In this document: in pieces, positions 62,254 through 64,000 of the stretch
Position numbering within the stretch: position 1 is the first letter of the stretch
Layout: every line of letters begins with the position of its first letter
Source: JBDGYW01 sp964580055
GTDB lineage: Bacteria > Gemmatimonadota > Gemmatimonadetes > Gemmatimonadales > GWC2-71-9
Length of the DNA stretch: 64,000 bases
Assembly (NCBI GenBank): GCA_964580055.1
Contig: CAZOJI010000002.1
Span: 62,001-126,000, forward strand
Reading direction: 5' to 3'
Translations under genes and position numbers: made by a program
The notes under the pieces: model-generated
The model's database searches: none
The model's input: only the letters and a program-made list of their open reading frames with translations
What the model was told of the DNA's origin: nothing

Positions 62254-62739
62254 ATGAAAGTCACGCCGATTCATACCGTTTCGCAACCTCCTGGTGTTGT
62301 TACGCTGCTGGTGTTTTTAGGCGTTCTGGTGGGTTGTGGTTCTCATTCGGGTTCCACTGAGATCCCGCCTCCAGCGGATCCGGAATCAACTGTCCGCAGC
62401 TTCATGCACGCCGTCAGTGCCAACAGCATCGCCGGTATGGGTCAGCTTTGGGGTACGGCGCGCGGGCCGGCCGCCGGTAGAATGGATCGCACTACTCTCG
62501 AGCAACGCCTCACAGTGATCGGCATCTATCTGGAACACGAGGATTTCCAGTTCGTACAGGGTAATCCGGCGGCGAACGTGAGTCTGAAGGCGGGAGAGCG
62601 TGCCGTGTTCGTGAGGCTGACGCGCAAGGGCTGTACGCCCACGGTCCCCTTCACGCTCGTCCCATATAGAAACGGGTGGTTGATCAAGAGCATCGACCTC
62701 GCAGCGGCTGGCAATCCTGTCCGTAGGTGTGAGCCCTAG
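62254..62739 (+). CDS. Small lipoprotein, unknown function
   Basis: 161 aa from ATG 62254 (GTG 62248 possible). A lipoprotein signal peptide with lipobox LVGC is at about residues 13-28 (VVTLLVFLGVLVGCGS). The mature part has ESTVRSFMHAVSANSIAGMG and ends PFTLVPYRNGWLIKSID, a NTF2-like/DUF4878-type pattern, but I cannot assign a family. It is divergent from pdxJ with 42 bases between. Confidence 0.65.
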   Translation: MKVTPIHTVSQPPGVVTLLVFLGVLVGCGSHSGSTEIPPPADPESTVRSFMHAVSANSIAGMGQLWGTARGPAAGRMDRTTLEQRLTVIGIYLEHEDFQFVQGNPAANVSLKAGERAVFVRLTRKGCTPTVPFTLVPYRNGWLIKSIDLAAAGNPVRRCEP

Positions 62740-62762
62740 GCAGCCTCGAGGCGGAGCGAAAT

Positions 62763-63167
62763 CTACGGGCTCTCGGTCAATTCCAGCAGAACTCCGCCAG
62801 TGGCCTTGGGATGCACGAATGCCACCTTGCGGCCTCCGGCCCCAGGGCGAGGTTTTTCGTCTATGAGGCGGTAGCCGTAGCGGCGGCACTCGCTCAACGC
62901 CTGTTCGAGGTTTGGGACTCGAAGCGAGAGATGGTGGATTCCGGGTCCACGCTTTTCAAGGAATCTCGCAACAGGTCCGTCATGAGCGATTGGCCGCATG
63001 AATTCGATCTCAACGTCGCCAAGGTTCAAGGAAGCAATCGCTGCTCCATCTGCAGTTGTCTCGGGAGCGGGCTGAATTCCCAATATGTCTTGGAAGAAGC
63101 CCAAGGCCTCGTGGAGATCGTTGACAGCGATTCCTACATGGGCAACGCGAGCGTCCGGTCCATTCAC
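62763..63167 (-). CDS. mce: Methylmalonyl-CoA epimerase
   Basis: 134 aa, GTG start with GGAGG seven bases upstream. Glyoxalase/VOC fold with metal ligands in VAHVGIAVNDL (His), EIEFMRP, GPGIHHLSLRV (His) and LLELTE (Glu). Length and HHLSLRV match methylmalonyl-CoA epimerase, which links propionyl-CoA degradation to succinyl-CoA. No mutase gene is nearby in the window. Divergent from trxA. Confidence 0.88.
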   Translation of the reverse strand: MNGPDARVAHVGIAVNDLHEALGFFQDILGIQPAPETTADGAAIASLNLGDVEIEFMRPIAHDGPVARFLEKRGPGIHHLSLRVPNLEQALSECRRYGYRLIDEKPRPGAGGRKVAFVHPKATGGVLLELTESP

Positions 63168-63242
63168 GGCGCCTCCGTGAGTAGATTAGAAAATCCCGAC
63201 GTTCGGGTCGGGTGTGGAAAAACTAACGTGAGGGAGTCAAAC

Positions 63243-63578
63243 ATGGCAGGTAGCGAGAACCTCTTGAAGGTTTCCGACGACAACTTCTCGCAGGAGATCG
63301 AACAGAGCGAGGGTGTCTCCATCGTGGATTTCTGGGCTGCGTGGTGTGGTCCGTGTCAGATCGTCGGCCCGTTCGTGGAGGAGCTGGCGCAAGAATATGT
63401 CGGGAAGGTCAAGGTCGGCAAGCTGGACGTAGACACCAACCCCACGACTGCGGCAAAGTTCAATGTCCGTTCGATACCGTCTATTCTCTTCTTCAAGGAC
63501 GGAACTCACGTGGACACGGTCGTCGGAGCGGTCCCGAAGGCAGCTCTCGTATCCACATTGGAGAAACATCTCGACTAG
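63243..63578 (+). CDS. trxA: Thioredoxin
   Basis: 111 aa from ATG 63243, preceded by AGGGAGTCAA. The redox site is WAAWCGPCQIVGP near residue 34 and the cis-Pro is in VRSIPSILFFKDG. It reduces cytoplasmic disulfides. The upstream stretch holds a small inverted repeat (CCCGAC/GTCGGG, 63195-63212) of unknown purpose. Confidence 0.95.
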   Translation: MAGSENLLKVSDDNFSQEIEQSEGVSIVDFWAAWCGPCQIVGPFVEELAQEYVGKVKVGKLDVDTNPTTAAKFNVRSIPSILFFKDGTHVDTVVGAVPKAALVSTLEKHLD

Positions 63579-63702
63579 GTGGTGCTGGTCGGCACTCGAG
63601 CATTGTTGGCTCTCGCCGGTCCAGCGGCGCGTGGCGGAATGCCGTCGCGCGCCGCTCCTGATTACCGCGTCTTGCCGCCAACACGGCATGTGGATGGATT
63701 GA

Positions 63703-64000
63703 GTGGGCATTCTCTACGTCGCCGCCAGTCCCCTGGGCAATCTCGGAGATGTCTCTACGAGACTGGTGGAGGTGTTGCGAACGTGCGATACCGTCGCCGC
63801 CGAAGATACACGGCGTGCGCGGAAGCTGCTGGCTCACGTGAACGCGCACCCGCGCGTTCTCAGCTTCCATGCGCACTCTCCACCCAGCCGACTCGATCAG
63901 CTCCGCGCAACTCTCGAAGAGGGTGCGAAGGTAGTGGTGCTGACCGATGCCGGGACCCCAACCGTAAGCGACCCGGGGCGGGCGCTCGTCGCAGCGGCAA
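63703..64000 (+). CDS. rsmI: 16S rRNA 2'-O-ribose methyltransferase RsmI, 3'-truncated by window edge
   Basis: 99 codons to the window end from GTG 63703 (GGATGG upstream). GILYVAASPLGNLGDVSTRL matches the RsmI start (usually LYVVATPIGNLGD); CDTVAAEDTRRARKLLAH and VVLTDAGTPTVSDPG are the following family motifs. It methylates C1402 of 16S rRNA with SAM. The remainder lies outside the window. The 124 bases before it (63579-63702) hold no feature that I recognise. Confidence 0.93.
   Translation, partial: MGILYVAASPLGNLGDVSTRLVEVLRTCDTVAAEDTRRARKLLAHVNAHPRVLSFHAHSPPSRLDQLRATLEEGAKVVVLTDAGTPTVSDPGRALVAAA

Overview
This is a chromosomal window from a flagellated Gram-negative bacterium. It has P- and L-ring genes, an LpxD-like acyltransferase and MotAB. 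A Ser/Thr kinase carrying bacterial Ig-like domains, the long single flagellar supercluster and the mix of housekeeping genes would fit Gemmatimonadota, but that placement is an inference and is held loosely. No rRNA, insertion sequence, prophage or CRISPR array is visible. One tRNA is present, and one 100-base assembly gap (N) lies inside fliK.

Region 1 (1-19.8 kb) is a surface-glycan and protein-modification island. Two tandem HMW1C-like (GT41) glycosyltransferases flank two left-handed beta-helix acyltransferases. A minus-strand operon follows with a TPR-methyltransferase, an ATP-grasp enzyme, an NAD-dependent epimerase and a metallophosphoesterase. Then come a DegT-type aminotransferase, two TPR-sulfotransferases, a methyltransferase-like protein, a third sulfotransferase and a NodU/CmcH-type carbamoyltransferase.

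Region 2 (20.1-49.4 kb) is an almost complete flagellar cluster: flgB flgC, a small unknown gene, fliE fliF fliG fliH fliI fliJ, a MotE-like gene, fliK flgD flgE; then fliL fliM fliN fliO-fliP (fused) fliQ fliR flhB flhA flhF flhG fliA and a small membrane gene; then flgF flgG flgA flgH flgI flgJ flgN flgK csrA. Flagellin, fliD, fliS, flgL, fliW and chemotaxis genes are not here. Region 3 (49.3-54.2 kb) holds, on the minus strand, a small membrane protein, motA, motB, a REC/degenerate HD-GYP regulator and a histidine kinase, with a CheY-like regulator diverging from them.

Region 4 (54.3-64 kb) is mixed: the Ser/Thr kinase with Ig-like repeats, a DRR-motif protein, a response regulator, tRNA-Gln, ispE, a UPF0104 membrane protein, a degenerate HPt protein, pdxJ, a lipoprotein, methylmalonyl-CoA epimerase, thioredoxin and the start of rsmI.

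The strongest unifying signal is a set of sigma-54 type (-24/-12) promoters in the intergenic regions. They lie before flgB, fliL, flgF, the small-membrane-protein/motAB operon, the CheY-like gene, and also before the aminotransferase/sulfotransferase genes, the minus-strand sulfotransferases and possibly the carbamoyltransferase. This suggests that the modification island is expressed with the flagellum. The FliK gene carries a 21-bp tandem repeat encoding N-G/H-T-N-A-E-T heptads, which are N-X-T sequons of the kind HMW1C enzymes use. The idea that the island decorates flagellar export substrates is an inference that can be tested.
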